Of a stretch of 64,000 bases of DNA, positions 25,542 through 34,762 are shown piece after piece. Each line of letters opens with the position of its first letter. The stretch's first letter is position 1. The notes below the pieces were generated by a model. That model had not been told where the DNA came from and ran no database searches. It worked only from the letters and a program-made list of their open reading frames with translations. Made by a program: the position numbers and the translations under genes. The DNA is from JACMNW01 sp031406155 (GTDB lineage Bacteria > Pseudomonadota > Alphaproteobacteria > Rhodobacterales > Rhodobacteraceae): the NCBI GenBank assembly GCA_031406155.1, contig JANOGW010000078.1, forward strand, positions 65,233 through 129,232, in the 5' to 3' direction.

Positions 25542-26300
25542 CTAAGCTTTCAGGATGGCCGACGGCTGCGTTGCCTGCTGAAACGCCACCATCACGGTTT
25601 CCGCGCCATGCCGCTCTACCAGCCGCAACAGGCCAAACCTGATCTCAGCTATTTCACGGTAGTAGTTGATATAGGCCGCGTTCAGCCCGGCGCCGGCGAT
25701 TGCTCCCAGCACCGGCACCGATTGCGCGAACAACTTGGGCCCCAGCGCCGCCGCAAGCCGGGGAGCGATCTTGGCAATCAAGGATTGCATAGCAGGGCCG
25801 GTCACCGCAAGCCGTGCGCCCAGAAACGAGGTGTTCGCCCCGTCATCCCCCGCCAAGGGTGTGCCCGCCCCGAACACTGACAGACATTCGGCCCGGATCG
25901 CCGGGGTATCAGGATCGAACCCGTTCGCCGCCGCCGCCTGCCGAATCGAGTGCAGGATGATGGTGATTGTCACCGGCAATTCCGCAAGAGACGTGGCCAG
26001 CCCGCCAACGCCCCCCGCAGCCCCCGATGCCATCGCCATGGCCATCGGCCCGCGCGGCCCGATATCGGGGGCATTCGCGCCATAAGCCGCCATATCCATC
26101 GCCCGGCTCAGCGCCGCCGCCGTCACCACCTCGATCTGGTCGCGCAGGCCCTTGGGCAGCATTTTCAGTTGCGCCTCAAGCGAGCCGCCGATGCGGTTCA
26201 TCAACGCCATCAATGGCCCGTTGGCACGCCGATACCGCACCGCAAGGCCCGACACGTCCAGATCAACATCCGCAAGTGGCATGGGAAGCATGTTTGTCAT
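25542..26300 (-). CDS. EcsC family protein
   Basis: A 252-residue protein matching the EcsC family, named after a Bacillus ABC-transporter-linked gene of unclear function. Signatures include the helical, Gly/Ala-rich centre MAMASGAAGGVGGLATSLAELPVTITIILHSIRQ (in part) and FAQSVPVLGAIAGAGLNAAYINYYREIA towards the C-terminus (in part). The amphipathic glycine-rich segments suggest association with a membrane. No transporter genes are adjacent; the neighbours are convergent ptsP and a co-directional acetyltransferase 79 bases upstream. Confidence 0.82.
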   Translation of the reverse strand: MTNMLPMPLADVDLDVSGLAVRYRRANGPLMALMNRIGGSLEAQLKMLPKGLRDQIEVVTAAALSRAMDMAAYGANAPDIGPRGPMAMAMASGAAGGVGGLATSLAELPVTITIILHSIRQAAAANGFDPDTPAIRAECLSVFGAGTPLAGDDGANTSFLGARLAVTGPAMQSLIAKIAPRLAAALGPKLFAQSVPVLGAIAGAGLNAAYINYYREIAEIRFGLLRLVERHGAETVMVAFQQATQPSAILKA

Positions 26301-26379
26301 CGAGCTAATGTGGGGCTACACGCCGCCAAACGCAAGATGCAGCCGGCGCGCCATGCGCAGGACAGCACAGACCATTCGG

Positions 26380-26880
26380 CTATTCGCGAGCCGTCCCCGC
26401 GGCCTTCGTCACCCGGCCCGAAACCTCGTCCCAAGCGCCTGTTTTCAACGCTAGCCCCAACACACGGTCCGGGTTCGTTGGGGGCGGCATTTCCACCCCC
26501 TCCAACTTGCCAAAACCAAAGCGCGAATAGTACGGCGCGTCCCCAACCAGCAGCACGCGTTCCCACCCCAAACGCCGCGCTTCGGCAAGGCTTTCGTGGA
26601 TCAGCAATCCGCCCAACCCCTCTCCCTGCCGCGTCGGATGCACGGCGATCGGACCCAGCAGCAAAATGTCATGCTCGCCCAGTTCCGCAGGCCAATACCG
26701 GATGGCCGCCGCCAAAGTGCCATCCTCATCGCGCAACACGCCACAGAGTGCCGCCACCGTCGCCACCCCGTCGCGCAGCCGATAGCTGGAAAGCGCCGTG
26801 CGACCGGGCGCAAAGCACAGATCATAAAGCGCCTCCACCTCCCACCAGTCGGCTTCGGTTTCTTCTTCCAGATGGTACAA
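26380..26880 (-). CDS. GNAT family N-acetyltransferase (YhbS-like)
   Basis: A 166-residue GNAT-fold acetyltransferase. The acetyl-CoA-binding motif A is LLGPIAVHPTRQGEGLGGLLIHESLAEARRLG (in part, residues about 74-105), with the Q/RxxGxG pyrophosphate loop as QGEGLG. ERVLLVGDAPYYSRFGFGKLEG is typical of the YhbS subgroup. The substrate is unknown. It is divergent from the flavin reductase gene, 87 bases apart. Confidence 0.85.
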   Translation of the reverse strand: MYHLEEETEADWWEVEALYDLCFAPGRTALSSYRLRDGVATVAALCGVLRDEDGTLAAAIRYWPAELGEHDILLLGPIAVHPTRQGEGLGGLLIHESLAEARRLGWERVLLVGDAPYYSRFGFGKLEGVEMPPPTNPDRVLGLALKTGAWDEVSGRVTKAAGTARE

Positions 26881-26967
26881 GGGACGCTTCCCAGACTTGC
26901 GACGAATCTTCTGGAATCGCGCCTAACACGCGGGTACGTCAGGTTCAAACGCGGAAGTGAGGCACTT

Positions 26968-27546
26968 ATGTTCTATAAACCATCCGACGGCCACGGCCTG
27001 CCACACAACCCGTTCAAGGCGATCGTCTCGCCCCGCCCGATTGCCTGGATTTCTACCCGCGCCGGCCATGGCGACAACCTCGCCCCCTATTCGTTTTTCA
27101 ACGCTGTCGCCGACGTGCCGCCACAAGTGATGTTTGCCGGCGGCATGAAGGACAGCATCGCCAACGTCGTCGACAGCGGCGTCTTTGCCGTCAACATCGT
27201 CGAAGAAGCGATGTTCAAAATCATGAGCGAAACCTCTGCCCGCCTCCCCCGCGGCACTGATGAGTTTTCCCGAAGCGGCATTCTCAAAGCCCAGTGCGGC
27301 AGCATCGATTGCCCCCGGGTGGCAAATGCCCCCGCCACACTTGAATGTCGTATGTTGCAGATCATCACGCTGAAGGGCACCGACAACTACATGGTCGTAG
27401 GCGAGGTGACCGGCGTTCATTTGCGCGACGACTGTATGGTGAATGGCCACTTCGACGTAACCCGCTACCGCCCGATGGCGCGGATGGGCTACATGGATTA
27501 TGCTGTAGTTCGCGATGTGGTAAGCCTGCCAAGGCCGGGGGAATAG
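26968..27546 (+). CDS. Flavin reductase family protein
   Basis: A 192-residue FMN-binding split-barrel protein of the flavin-reductase-like family. Diagnostic blocks are NPFKAIVSPRPIAWISTRAGHGDNLAPYSFFN (in part), DSGVFAVNIVEEAM and ARMGYMDYAVV. The start at 26968 follows TGAGG; the long upstream frame is antisense to the acetyltransferase. Members reduce or bind FMN or act as oxygenases and esterases on small aromatic substrates; nothing nearby narrows this. Confidence 0.85.
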   Translation: MFYKPSDGHGLPHNPFKAIVSPRPIAWISTRAGHGDNLAPYSFFNAVADVPPQVMFAGGMKDSIANVVDSGVFAVNIVEEAMFKIMSETSARLPRGTDEFSRSGILKAQCGSIDCPRVANAPATLECRMLQIITLKGTDNYMVVGEVTGVHLRDDCMVNGHFDVTRYRPMARMGYMDYAVVRDVVSLPRPGE

Positions 27547-27666
27547 GGCGGACGCGCCTAAAACCGTCTGCACGGGGGGGGATATTGGGGGCAAACGAAA
27601 ACATACCCCTGTTCGCCGCCATTACCGCCCCTTAAACTCCTCCCCGAACGCAACCGGAGTCTCCCC

Positions 27667-28533
27667 ATGCAAACCATGATCGGCGTCATCGGCGGCTCTG
27701 GCATTTACCAGATCGACGGCCTCGAAGGCGCATCTTGGGTCAAGGTCAAATCGCCATGGGGCCAGCCCTCGGATGACGTGCTGGTCGGACGTCTGGGTGG
27801 CCTGCCCATTGCCTTCCTGCCCCGCCACGGGCGCGGCCATATCCATACCCCCACAACCGTACCCTACCGCGCCAATATTGACGCACTAAAGCGGCTTGGC
27901 GTCACCGATGTGATCGCTGTTTCCGCTGTCGGGTCACTTCGGGCAGACTACGTGCCTGGTGATTTTGTCATTGTAGATCAATATATTGACCGCACCTTCG
28001 GGCGTGAGAAATCGTTCTTCGGCCCCGGCTGCGCTGCCCATGTGTCAGTGGCGCATCCAACTTGCCCAACCCTGTCATCCACTTGCGCTGAAGCCGCCCG
28101 TTCCGCTGGAATTCGCCTCCATCAAGGTGGCACTTACCTCGCCATGGAAGGCCCGCAGTTTTCCACCCTCGCCGAATCCCGTCTGTACCGATCCTGGGGC
28201 TGCGACGTCATCGGCATGACCGGCATGCCAGAGGCGAAACTGGCACGTGAGGCCGAACTTTGCTACGCGTCGGTCGCCATGGTGACCGATTTCGACTGCT
28301 GGCATGAAAGCCTAGGTGCCGTCAATGTTTCACAAGTTATCCAGACCCTTACAGCCAACTCTTCAAGTGGGAAATCGATGATCGCCAACCTACCGACCCT
28401 ACTGGATGCTACCCGAACACCCTGCCTGCATGGCTGCGACCGTGCCCTTGAACACGCCCTGATGACTGCCCCCGATAAACGCGATCCGGCGTTGGTCGCC
28501 CGTCTCGATGCCATAGCGCGGAGGGTGCTATGA
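27667..28533 (+). CDS. mtnP: S-methyl-5'-thioadenosine phosphorylase
   Basis: Cleaves methylthioadenosine to adenine and methylthioribose-1-phosphate, recycling the by-product of polyamine and related SAM-using reactions. It has 288 residues. Family motifs are MIGVIGGSGIYQIDGL, FLPRHGRGHIHTPTTVPYRANI (in part), LAMEGPQFSTLAESRLYR and GMTGMPEAKLAREAELCY. Met1 or Met4 could start it. Its TGA overlaps the ATG of the DUF2927 gene, and apt, which uses the adenine product, is the third gene, so the operon is functionally coherent. Confidence 0.95.
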   Translation: MQTMIGVIGGSGIYQIDGLEGASWVKVKSPWGQPSDDVLVGRLGGLPIAFLPRHGRGHIHTPTTVPYRANIDALKRLGVTDVIAVSAVGSLRADYVPGDFVIVDQYIDRTFGREKSFFGPGCAAHVSVAHPTCPTLSSTCAEAARSAGIRLHQGGTYLAMEGPQFSTLAESRLYRSWGCDVIGMTGMPEAKLAREAELCYASVAMVTDFDCWHESLGAVNVSQVIQTLTANSSSGKSMIANLPTLLDATRTPCLHGCDRALEHALMTAPDKRDPALVARLDAIARRVL

Positions 28534-29189
28534 GGCTTGCCGCAGCGCTTTGCTGCCTGGCCGGGTTTGCCCAGGCCCAGGAATTCATCGCAACCGATAG
28601 ACGCTTGTCAGACGAAGATTTCTACCGCCTCGTTTCTTGCGCCGCACCCCCTGGGGGCGAATGCCAAAAGGACAGCGTCCGCTGGTCGCGATCAGATGCA
28701 AAAAACCTGTCGCTGGGCATCGTACAAATCTCGGACGGCTACCCGACAAAGCTGTTAGAACAGATCGACGCCGCCCTCGACCGTGCCATTTCCGAAGTGA
28801 ATGCATCAGGTGCAAATCTTCGTTTAAACCGCTCTAAATCAAGGACTATTCCAGATATTGGCTTGCATCTTCTGAACATAGCCGAAGGGGATACCATCAT
28901 CGGCACCGGTCTTGATCCGCTGGACGGCGCGCGGATCGAGGCGGCAAAGGCGCAACTGTGGTGGCGCGGCAACCGCACCCTGATCGAAGGCGCAATTGTC
29001 TTTGTGAACGATGTAAATCCTGATGAAATCGCCTCCATCATGCTCGAGGAAGTGGCCCAGACGATGGGTTTGCTGACCGATGTCGGTGGCAGCTATTATG
29101 AAAACCAGTCGATTTTTTCGGAAACAAGCAACCGGTTGACGCGGCTTGGGGAACAAGATGTGATGACGCTGCGCCGCCACTATCCGTGA
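28530..29189 (+). CDS. Exported DUF2927 domain protein
   Basis: A 219-residue protein with a short signal peptide (LAAALCCLAGFAQA). The mature part matches the DUF2927 family: LLEQIDAALDRAISEVNASGANLRLN, IVFVNDVNPDEIASIMLEEVAQTMGLLTDVG (both in part). The E-E-x-x-Q segment where zincin proteases have HExxH suggests a metallopeptidase-like fold without the motif; this is my inference. It overlaps mtnP by 4 bases (ATGA), so translation is coupled. The role beside adenine salvage genes is unclear. Confidence 0.82.
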   Translation: MRLAAALCCLAGFAQAQEFIATDRRLSDEDFYRLVSCAAPPGGECQKDSVRWSRSDAKNLSLGIVQISDGYPTKLLEQIDAALDRAISEVNASGANLRLNRSKSRTIPDIGLHLLNIAEGDTIIGTGLDPLDGARIEAAKAQLWWRGNRTLIEGAIVFVNDVNPDEIASIMLEEVAQTMGLLTDVGGSYYENQSIFSETSNRLTRLGEQDVMTLRRHYP

Positions 29190-29226
29190 TCGACACCACC
29201 CCTTATCGACACAAGGCTTTGAATAT

Positions 29227-29760
29227 ATGAAGAAGACGGTCAAAGACTACATCCGCACAATCGTCGATTTCCCGCACGACGGTATCCTGTTTCGCGACGT
29301 GACCACACTTTTCGCCGATGCACGCGGCTTTCGCATGGCAATCGATCAACTGCTGACCCCCTATGCCGGTCTTCGGATCGACAAGGTCGCGGGGCTGGAG
29401 GCGCGTGGCTTCATCCTCGGCGGTGCCGTAGCACACCAGCTGTCCACCGGTTTCGTGCCGATCCGCAAGAAGGGCAAACTGCCTGGCCGCACCATCGCGC
29501 AGTCCTACACGCTGGAATACGGCGAGGCGGTGGTCGAAGTGCATGACGACGCGCTGCAACCGGGCGAAAAGGTGTTGCTGGTGGATGATCTTCTGGCCAC
29601 CGGTGGCACCGCCGAAGCGGGCATCCGCCTGATCGAACGGCTGGGAGGCGAGGTTATCGGCTGCGCCTTCGTGGTCGATCTGCCCGATCTCGGCGGGCGC
29701 AAGCGCCTCACGGGCCTCGGCATGGACGTGCACGCCCTTTGCGCCTTCGAGGGTCACTGA
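29227..29760 (+). CDS. apt: Adenine phosphoribosyltransferase
   Basis: Makes AMP from adenine and PRPP, salvaging the adenine released by MtnP in the same operon. At 177 residues it has the usual size. It shows the hood motif FPHDGILFRDVTTLFAD, GLEARGFILGGAVAHQL and the PRPP loop VLLVDDLLATGGTAEAG. The start follows the DUF2927 gene by 37 bases. A gene-end motif and GC-rich inverted repeats follow. Confidence 0.96.
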   Translation: MKKTVKDYIRTIVDFPHDGILFRDVTTLFADARGFRMAIDQLLTPYAGLRIDKVAGLEARGFILGGAVAHQLSTGFVPIRKKGKLPGRTIAQSYTLEYGEAVVEVHDDALQPGEKVLLVDDLLATGGTAEAGIRLIERLGGEVIGCAFVVDLPDLGGRKRLTGLGMDVHALCAFEGH

Positions 29761-30099
29761 CGCGCGCAGAAATTGCGAAGCCGCGTGCCCCCTTGGCTGT
29801 CAATTTCCTTTCGGCACAAATATCCCACGGGGGGTTCGGGGGGGCGTGAAACCCCCCCGGCCCGCAGTCCGCGCCCTGCGCCAAGATCTGCATTAGGCTC
29901 AATCATATCTTAACGATCACCAGCTATCCCGGTGCAATCAGGTTCACCCAACCTGACCGGGCGCTGCTTGCACCACGTGACCCAACTCGACCCCAAGCCC
30001 CGCCGGTTCACCCCGGTGGGGCAATTTCCTGCCCCCGGTCGCATTCCGTGGCAATGCCGCACGCGGGGGCCTCAATGGTCCCAAGGGCGGCTCCCCCGT
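29761..30099. other. Intergenic region with two hairpins, no gene seen
   Basis: This gap between convergent apt and the FAD oxidoreductase holds gene-end motif copy 6, a G/C-rich inverted stretch (29827-29866), a perfect stem CAGGTT/AACCTG (29939-29944 with 29950-29955), and a 10-bp stem with one G-T pair (29997-30006 with 30013-30022). None has a clear T-run. I see no coding region. Confidence 0.6.
29809..29826 (+). other. Gene-end motif, copy 6 (3' of apt)
   Basis: TTTCGGCACAAATATCCC lies about 50 bases after the apt stop, followed by a G-rich then C-rich stretch (29827-29866). Confidence 0.5.
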
Positions 30100-31515
30100 T
30101 CAGGTCACGCGCAGAATGGCGCCGGGATTCATGATGCCTGCCGGGTCAAGTGCTGCCTTGATCGCCCGCATTGCCGCCAGCTTCGCAGGCTCGCCGTAGC
30201 GCTCCAGATCACCCACCTTCAGCCGCCCGATGCCGTGCTCAGCACTTACGGATCCGCCCAAAGTGTGAACTAGATCATGCACGCAGGTCTTAATCGCCTC
30301 GCGCTGCCCGTCATGGTCTGCACGCATTTTTCCCTTTTGCGGGAACACGTTATAATGCAGATTGCCATCGCCCAGATGGCCAAAGCAATTGATCCGCCAA
30401 TCACCCAAGGTGGCCAGCGCGACCGCGGCGCGAGCAATGAAGCCCGCGATTTCGCCCAATGGCAATGATATGTCATGCGACGAGACTGCGCCGATCTTGC
30501 GGTTTGCCAGCGGAATGGCCTCGCGCAGAGCCCAGAATTGCGCACGCTGCGCCTCTGACCCTGCGATCAGTCCGTCCCTGACCAACGCCCGCGCCAGCCC
30601 CGCCTCAAACAAAGCCGCCAGCGCCTCGGGCACCGGTTGCCCCGCGCTCAGCCCGACATCGATCAACACCATCCACTCCGGCATCGCAGCAAAGGGCTGG
30701 CGCACCTCTGGCATCGTCTCGGCCAGAAACTCCAGCCCCCGGCGATGGATCAACTCAAAGGCCGATATGCCAGCCACTAACCGCGCCTGCGCCAATGCTA
30801 GCAAATCGAGCGCCGCCTCTGGCCCCGGCACCACCATCAGCGCAGCGCCCTGTTCGGCGGGCACCGGGAACAGCCGCAGGCTGGCCGCCGTGATCACCCC
30901 CAGCGTGCCTTCGGACCCGATCAGAAGGTGGCGCAGATCGTAGCCGGTGTTGTCTTTGCGCAGGCGTTTCAACCCGGCCCAGATCGATCCGTCGGGCAAG
31001 ACCGCCTCCAGCCCCAGACACAGATCGCGCGCGTTGCCATAGCGCAGCACGTTGACCCCGCCCGCGTTGGTCGCCAGATTGCCGCCGATCCGGGCCGACC
31101 CTTCCGAGGCCAGCGATAGCGGAAACAGCCGGTCCACGGCCGCTGCCGCCGCCTGCACATCGGCCAGAATTGCCCCCGCCTCGGCAACCAGCACGTTTTC
31201 GTCGGCGAAAACCGCACGCACCGCCTGCATCCGTTCCAGGGACAAGATCAGTGGCGCGGCCCCCTCCGCCAACAGTTGCCCGCCGACCAGCCCGGTGCCA
31301 CCGCCCCAAGGCACAATGCCGACCCGGGCATCGACACAAGCCCGCACGATCATGGCAACCTCTTCGACGCTGCGCGGCCGGGCCAGCACCGACCCCAGCC
31401 CCCGCATGCGGCCGCGCGGATCTTCCAGATGGCGGGGCTCCGGCGCGGACATGCAACCGTCGGGCAACAAAGCTGCAAGACGATTGGCGAAGGCGGCATC
31501 AGCGGGGTTCAGCAT
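30100..31515 (-). CDS. FAD-linked 2-hydroxyacid dehydrogenase (GlcD / D-2-hydroxyglutarate dehydrogenase type)
   Basis: A 471-residue VAO-type flavoprotein. The FAD-binding half (about residues 35-215) shows GIVPWGGGTGLVGGQL, SEGSARIGGNLATNAGGVNVLRYGNARDL (in part) and LLIGSEGTLGVIT. The C-terminal half carries INCFGHLGDGNLHYNVF and SAEHGIGRLK, whose histidines bind metal and substrate in D-lactate, glycolate and D-2-hydroxyglutarate dehydrogenases. The substrate cannot be set by sequence alone; D-2-hydroxyglutarate or D-lactate are likeliest. An acetyltransferase gene lies just upstream on the same strand with a 9-base gap, suggesting co-transcription. Confidence 0.88.
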   Translation of the reverse strand: MLNPADAAFANRLAALLPDGCMSAPEPRHLEDPRGRMRGLGSVLARPRSVEEVAMIVRACVDARVGIVPWGGGTGLVGGQLLAEGAAPLILSLERMQAVRAVFADENVLVAEAGAILADVQAAAAAVDRLFPLSLASEGSARIGGNLATNAGGVNVLRYGNARDLCLGLEAVLPDGSIWAGLKRLRKDNTGYDLRHLLIGSEGTLGVITAASLRLFPVPAEQGAALMVVPGPEAALDLLALAQARLVAGISAFELIHRRGLEFLAETMPEVRQPFAAMPEWMVLIDVGLSAGQPVPEALAALFEAGLARALVRDGLIAGSEAQRAQFWALREAIPLANRKIGAVSSHDISLPLGEIAGFIARAAVALATLGDWRINCFGHLGDGNLHYNVFPQKGKMRADHDGQREAIKTCVHDLVHTLGGSVSAEHGIGRLKVGDLERYGEPAKLAAMRAIKAALDPAGIMNPGAILRVT

Positions 31516-31524
31516 GCGTGTCAG

Positions 31525-32109
31525 TTACCCCGTTTCCGTCTTGCCGCGCCGGTCATGCCGCAGGTTCGCGTACAGCACATGGGTGCGCCAGCGCCCGTTG
31601 ATCTGCAAATAGCTTTGCGCCACGCCTTCATACTTGAAACCGGTTTTTTCCAACACCCCGCGGGACGCTGTGTTGGCGGGCAGGCAGGCAGCCTCGATCC
31701 GGCTTAGATCCATCTGCTCGAACGCATGGTGAACGACGGCTTCGATCGCCTCGCGCATGTAGCCTTGCCGCGCATGGGCGGCCCCGATCCAGTAGCCAAG
31801 CGTCCCAGCCTGTGCGGGACCACGGCGAATGTTGTCAAGCGTGATCGCGCCCAAAAGCGCGTTATCGTCGCGCCGAAACAGCAACAGAGGCAGCGCTGTG
31901 CCCTGATTTTCGGCCCGCGTGGCCCAATACACCCGGTTGGTAAAGGCACGCCGCGTCAGATGATCGTGTGCCCAGACAGGCTCCCACGGGCGCAGGAAAT
32001 CAGCACTTGTTTCCCGCAGCGTCGACCACGCCCGCCAGTCGGCATGCTGCGGCAGGCGCAGCGTGACACGGTCCGCCTCGACCCGGACCTTGCGGCGAAA
32101 TCCAAGCAT
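31525..32109 (-). CDS. RimJ/RimL-type GNAT acetyltransferase
   Basis: A 194-residue GNAT protein of the RimJ/RimL subgroup, which acetylates protein N-termini or small amines. Typical blocks are TLGYWIGAAHARQGYMREAIEAVVHHAF (in part, acetyl-CoA site with R-x-G-Y-M), EAACLPANTASRGVLEKTGFKYEG and the end YLQINGRWRTHVLYANL. The ATG overlaps the last base of the M16 peptidase stop (TGATG), so it is translationally coupled to that gene and the last-but-one of the long cta-thrC transcript. Confidence 0.88.
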   Translation of the reverse strand: MLGFRRKVRVEADRVTLRLPQHADWRAWSTLRETSADFLRPWEPVWAHDHLTRRAFTNRVYWATRAENQGTALPLLLFRRDDNALLGAITLDNIRRGPAQAGTLGYWIGAAHARQGYMREAIEAVVHHAFEQMDLSRIEAACLPANTASRGVLEKTGFKYEGVAQSYLQINGRWRTHVLYANLRHDRRGKTETG

Positions 32110-33368
32110 CAGGCCAGCAGACTTTTGCGCATCGCCTCCAGCCCGGGTGCTGCACCAACAGGGCCGTAAAGTGCCAGTGCCGCCCGCGACTGCGCCATTT
32201 CGGCGGCGTATTTGCGCACATCGGACGTGCCGACCGCATCGATGCGCTGCACCGTTTCGGCGACATCGGGCACCCGGCCCCAGATCGACAGCAAGCGCGC
32301 CAACCGCTCTGCGCGGGACGATGGGCTTTCCAGCCCCATCAGCATCCCGGCCTTCAGTTGCGCGCGCGCGCGCGCCACCTCTGCATCCGACATGTCACCG
32401 GCGGCGCGCCTCAACTCGTCCACCGTCAGTTGCATCAGGTCAGAGATTTCATCCTCGGATGTTCCGGCATAAATGGTGATCTGGCCAGTATCTTCATAGG
32501 CCCCACTTTGCGCGAAAATCGAATAGCACAGGCCCCGCTCTTCACGAATTTTCTGGAACAGCCGGCTGGACATGCCGCCACCCAAGGCGGTGGCATAGAT
32601 CTGGGCGGCATAGACATCCGGCGCGCGGTAATTCGGGCTTTCGAAGGCCAGCGCGAAATGCACCTGCTCCAGATCTTTCACCTCGCGACGTTCGAGCCCG
32701 CCGAAGGCCGCCAGCTGCACGTTGGGGGCACCAACTGGCGCAAGACCGCCGAAAACCTCGGTCGCCTGCGCCACGATGGCATCGTGATCAACGCCGCCAG
32801 CCGCCGCAAGGATCATCTGGTCCGGCCCGTAATGTTCGGCCACGAACCGCGTCAGATCATCACGGGTAAAGCCCTGCACCCGTTCCGCCGGCCCCAGAAT
32901 AGTGCGGCCAAAGGGTTGGTCAGGGTAACTTGCCTCTTGCAGCCAATCGAAAATGATATCGTCTGGCGTGTCCATCGCCTGACCGATCTCCTGCAAGATG
33001 ACGTGGCGTTCGACCTCAATCTCGCGTTCATCGAAGACCGGATTCAGCACGATGTCGGATATCACATCCAGCGCAAGCCCCACATCTGCCGACAGGACGC
33101 GCGCGTAATAGGCGGTCATTTCCTTGGAAGTGTAAGCGTTGATATAACCGCCAACATCTTCAATTTCCTCGGCAATCCGCAGCGCCGATCGCTTTTTCGT
33201 GCCCTTGAACGCCATATGTTCCAGAAAATGCGCAATGCCGTTCTGTTCGGCCCGCTCGTGCCGCCCGCCTGCCGTCACCCAGATGCCGACCGACGCGGAT
33301 TGCAGCCCCGGCATGTGTTCGGTGACGATGCGAAACCCATTCGGCAGCGTATCAAGGCGAAGCGTCAA
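32109..33368 (-). CDS. M16 family zinc peptidase (processing-peptidase-like)
   Basis: A 419-residue insulinase-type peptidase of the M16 family, related to mitochondrial processing peptidase beta subunit and YmxG. The inverted zinc motif HFLEH spans residues 47-51, and the downstream glutamate is in the EIEVERHVILQEIGQAMD stretch. The C-terminal half-domain contains GGGMSSRLFQKIREERGLCYSI (in part). The start is TTG at 33368 and overlaps the thrC stop (TTGA), so synthesis should depend on thrC translation. No signal peptide is visible. It is probably cytoplasmic. Confidence 0.93.
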   Translation of the reverse strand: MTLRLDTLPNGFRIVTEHMPGLQSASVGIWVTAGGRHERAEQNGIAHFLEHMAFKGTKKRSALRIAEEIEDVGGYINAYTSKEMTAYYARVLSADVGLALDVISDIVLNPVFDEREIEVERHVILQEIGQAMDTPDDIIFDWLQEASYPDQPFGRTILGPAERVQGFTRDDLTRFVAEHYGPDQMILAAAGGVDHDAIVAQATEVFGGLAPVGAPNVQLAAFGGLERREVKDLEQVHFALAFESPNYRAPDVYAAQIYATALGGGMSSRLFQKIREERGLCYSIFAQSGAYEDTGQITIYAGTSEDEISDLMQLTVDELRRAAGDMSDAEVARARAQLKAGMLMGLESPSSRAERLARLLSIWGRVPDVAETVQRIDAVGTSDVRKYAAEMAQSRAALALYGPVGAAPGLEAMRKSLLA

Positions 33369-34753
33369 TGGGTAATCCTTTCACGGACAAGGCCTTGCAG
33401 GGCCCCCAGATCATTGGGCACGCGGGTCAGGCGTTCCGGGCGAGTATACAGATCAGCCATGCGTTCAGGCAAGCCGGGCCGTATCCCCATCGCGGCCTCG
33501 ACTGCGTCGGGGAATTTCGCGGCATGCGCGGTGGCAAGCGTGATCATCGGGATCGGCCCAAGATACGCCTGCGCCACATGCACGCCGACGGCGGAATGCG
33601 GGCACAGAACCTCGCCGGTTGTCGCGTAGATATGCCGTATCGTTGCGCGCGTCTCATCTTCGGAACAACGGCCAGAGGCAAAGGTGGCGCGCAGGAATTC
33701 CAGCGCGCCTTGGCTGATGTGAAAGCCGCCAGACGCCAATTCCGCCATCAGTGCTGTCACGGCAGTGCCATCCCGGCCATAGGCATCAAACAGCGCGCGT
33801 TCGAAATTCGATGAAACCTGAATGTCCATCGACGGGCTGATCGAGGCAATCACACCGTTTTTCTTGTAATCCCCGGTGCTGATCGCGCGGTGCAGAATAT
33901 CATTCTGGTTGGTAGCGATCACCAGCCGGTCAATCGGCAGCCCCATCCGGCGTGCGATGTAGCCTGCGAAAATGTCGCCAAAGTTGCCCGTTGGCACGGT
34001 GAAACTGACGGCGCGGTGCGGCGCGCCCAGTGCCACGGCTGAACTGAAGTAATACACCACCTGCGCCAGAACCCGCGCCCAGTTGATGGAATTTACCCCG
34101 GCCAGCCGAACGCCATCGCGGAAGGAGAAGTCGTTAAACATATCCTTCACACGGGCCTGGGCATCGTCAAAATCGCCGTCCATCGCAAGCGCGTGCACAT
34201 TGCTTTCGGAAGGTGTCGTCATCTGGCGGCGCTGCACCTCGGACACCCTGCCATGCGGATAGAGGAAGAATAGATCGACGTTTGACAGCCCGCGAAACGC
34301 CTCCATCGCCGCCGATCCGGTATCGCCTGATGTCGCCCCGACAATGGTGATCCGTTGCCCGGTCTTGGCGAGTGCTGCCTGCATCATCTGGCCGATCAAC
34401 TGCATGGCAAAGTCCTTGAACGCCAGCGTCGGGCCGTGGAACAGTTCCAGCAGAAAATGGTTTGCCCCAAGCTGTACCAAAGGCGCACGCGCGGCGTGGC
34501 CAAACCCGGCATAGGCGGCGGCGATCAGCCCGCGAAACTCGTCGTCTGCGAAGGTGTCGCCCAGAAAGGGCCGCATCACGCGAAAGGCGATCTCTTCATA
34601 GCTTTGGCCGGCCATCGCGGCAATCTCGGCATTAGCCAGAACCGGCACGGTTTCCGGAACATAAAGACCGCCATCGCGCGCAAGTCCGGTCATCATCGCT
34701 TCGCCGAAGCCAAGGGTCGGGGCCGTGCCGCGTGTCGAAATGTAACGCATCAT
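33365..34753 (-). CDS. thrC: Threonine synthase
   Basis: PLP enzyme that converts O-phosphohomoserine to threonine. The 462 residues match the long bacterial/fungal form. N-terminal MMRYISTRGTAPTLGFGEAMMTGLARDGGLYVPE (in part), the PLP lysine in PTLAFKDFAMQLIG, and the phosphate loop VGATSGDTGSAAMEAF are clear. It sits 9 bases downstream of surf1, in a run that starts with the cytochrome oxidase genes; this unusual pairing is conserved in related bacteria to my knowledge. LysC, an earlier pathway step, is encoded elsewhere in the window. Confidence 0.97.
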   Translation of the reverse strand: MMRYISTRGTAPTLGFGEAMMTGLARDGGLYVPETVPVLANAEIAAMAGQSYEEIAFRVMRPFLGDTFADDEFRGLIAAAYAGFGHAARAPLVQLGANHFLLELFHGPTLAFKDFAMQLIGQMMQAALAKTGQRITIVGATSGDTGSAAMEAFRGLSNVDLFFLYPHGRVSEVQRRQMTTPSESNVHALAMDGDFDDAQARVKDMFNDFSFRDGVRLAGVNSINWARVLAQVVYYFSSAVALGAPHRAVSFTVPTGNFGDIFAGYIARRMGLPIDRLVIATNQNDILHRAISTGDYKKNGVIASISPSMDIQVSSNFERALFDAYGRDGTAVTALMAELASGGFHISQGALEFLRATFASGRCSEDETRATIRHIYATTGEVLCPHSAVGVHVAQAYLGPIPMITLATAHAAKFPDAVEAAMGIRPGLPERMADLYTRPERLTRVPNDLGALQGLVRERITH

Positions 34754-34762
34754 ATTTTCAGA

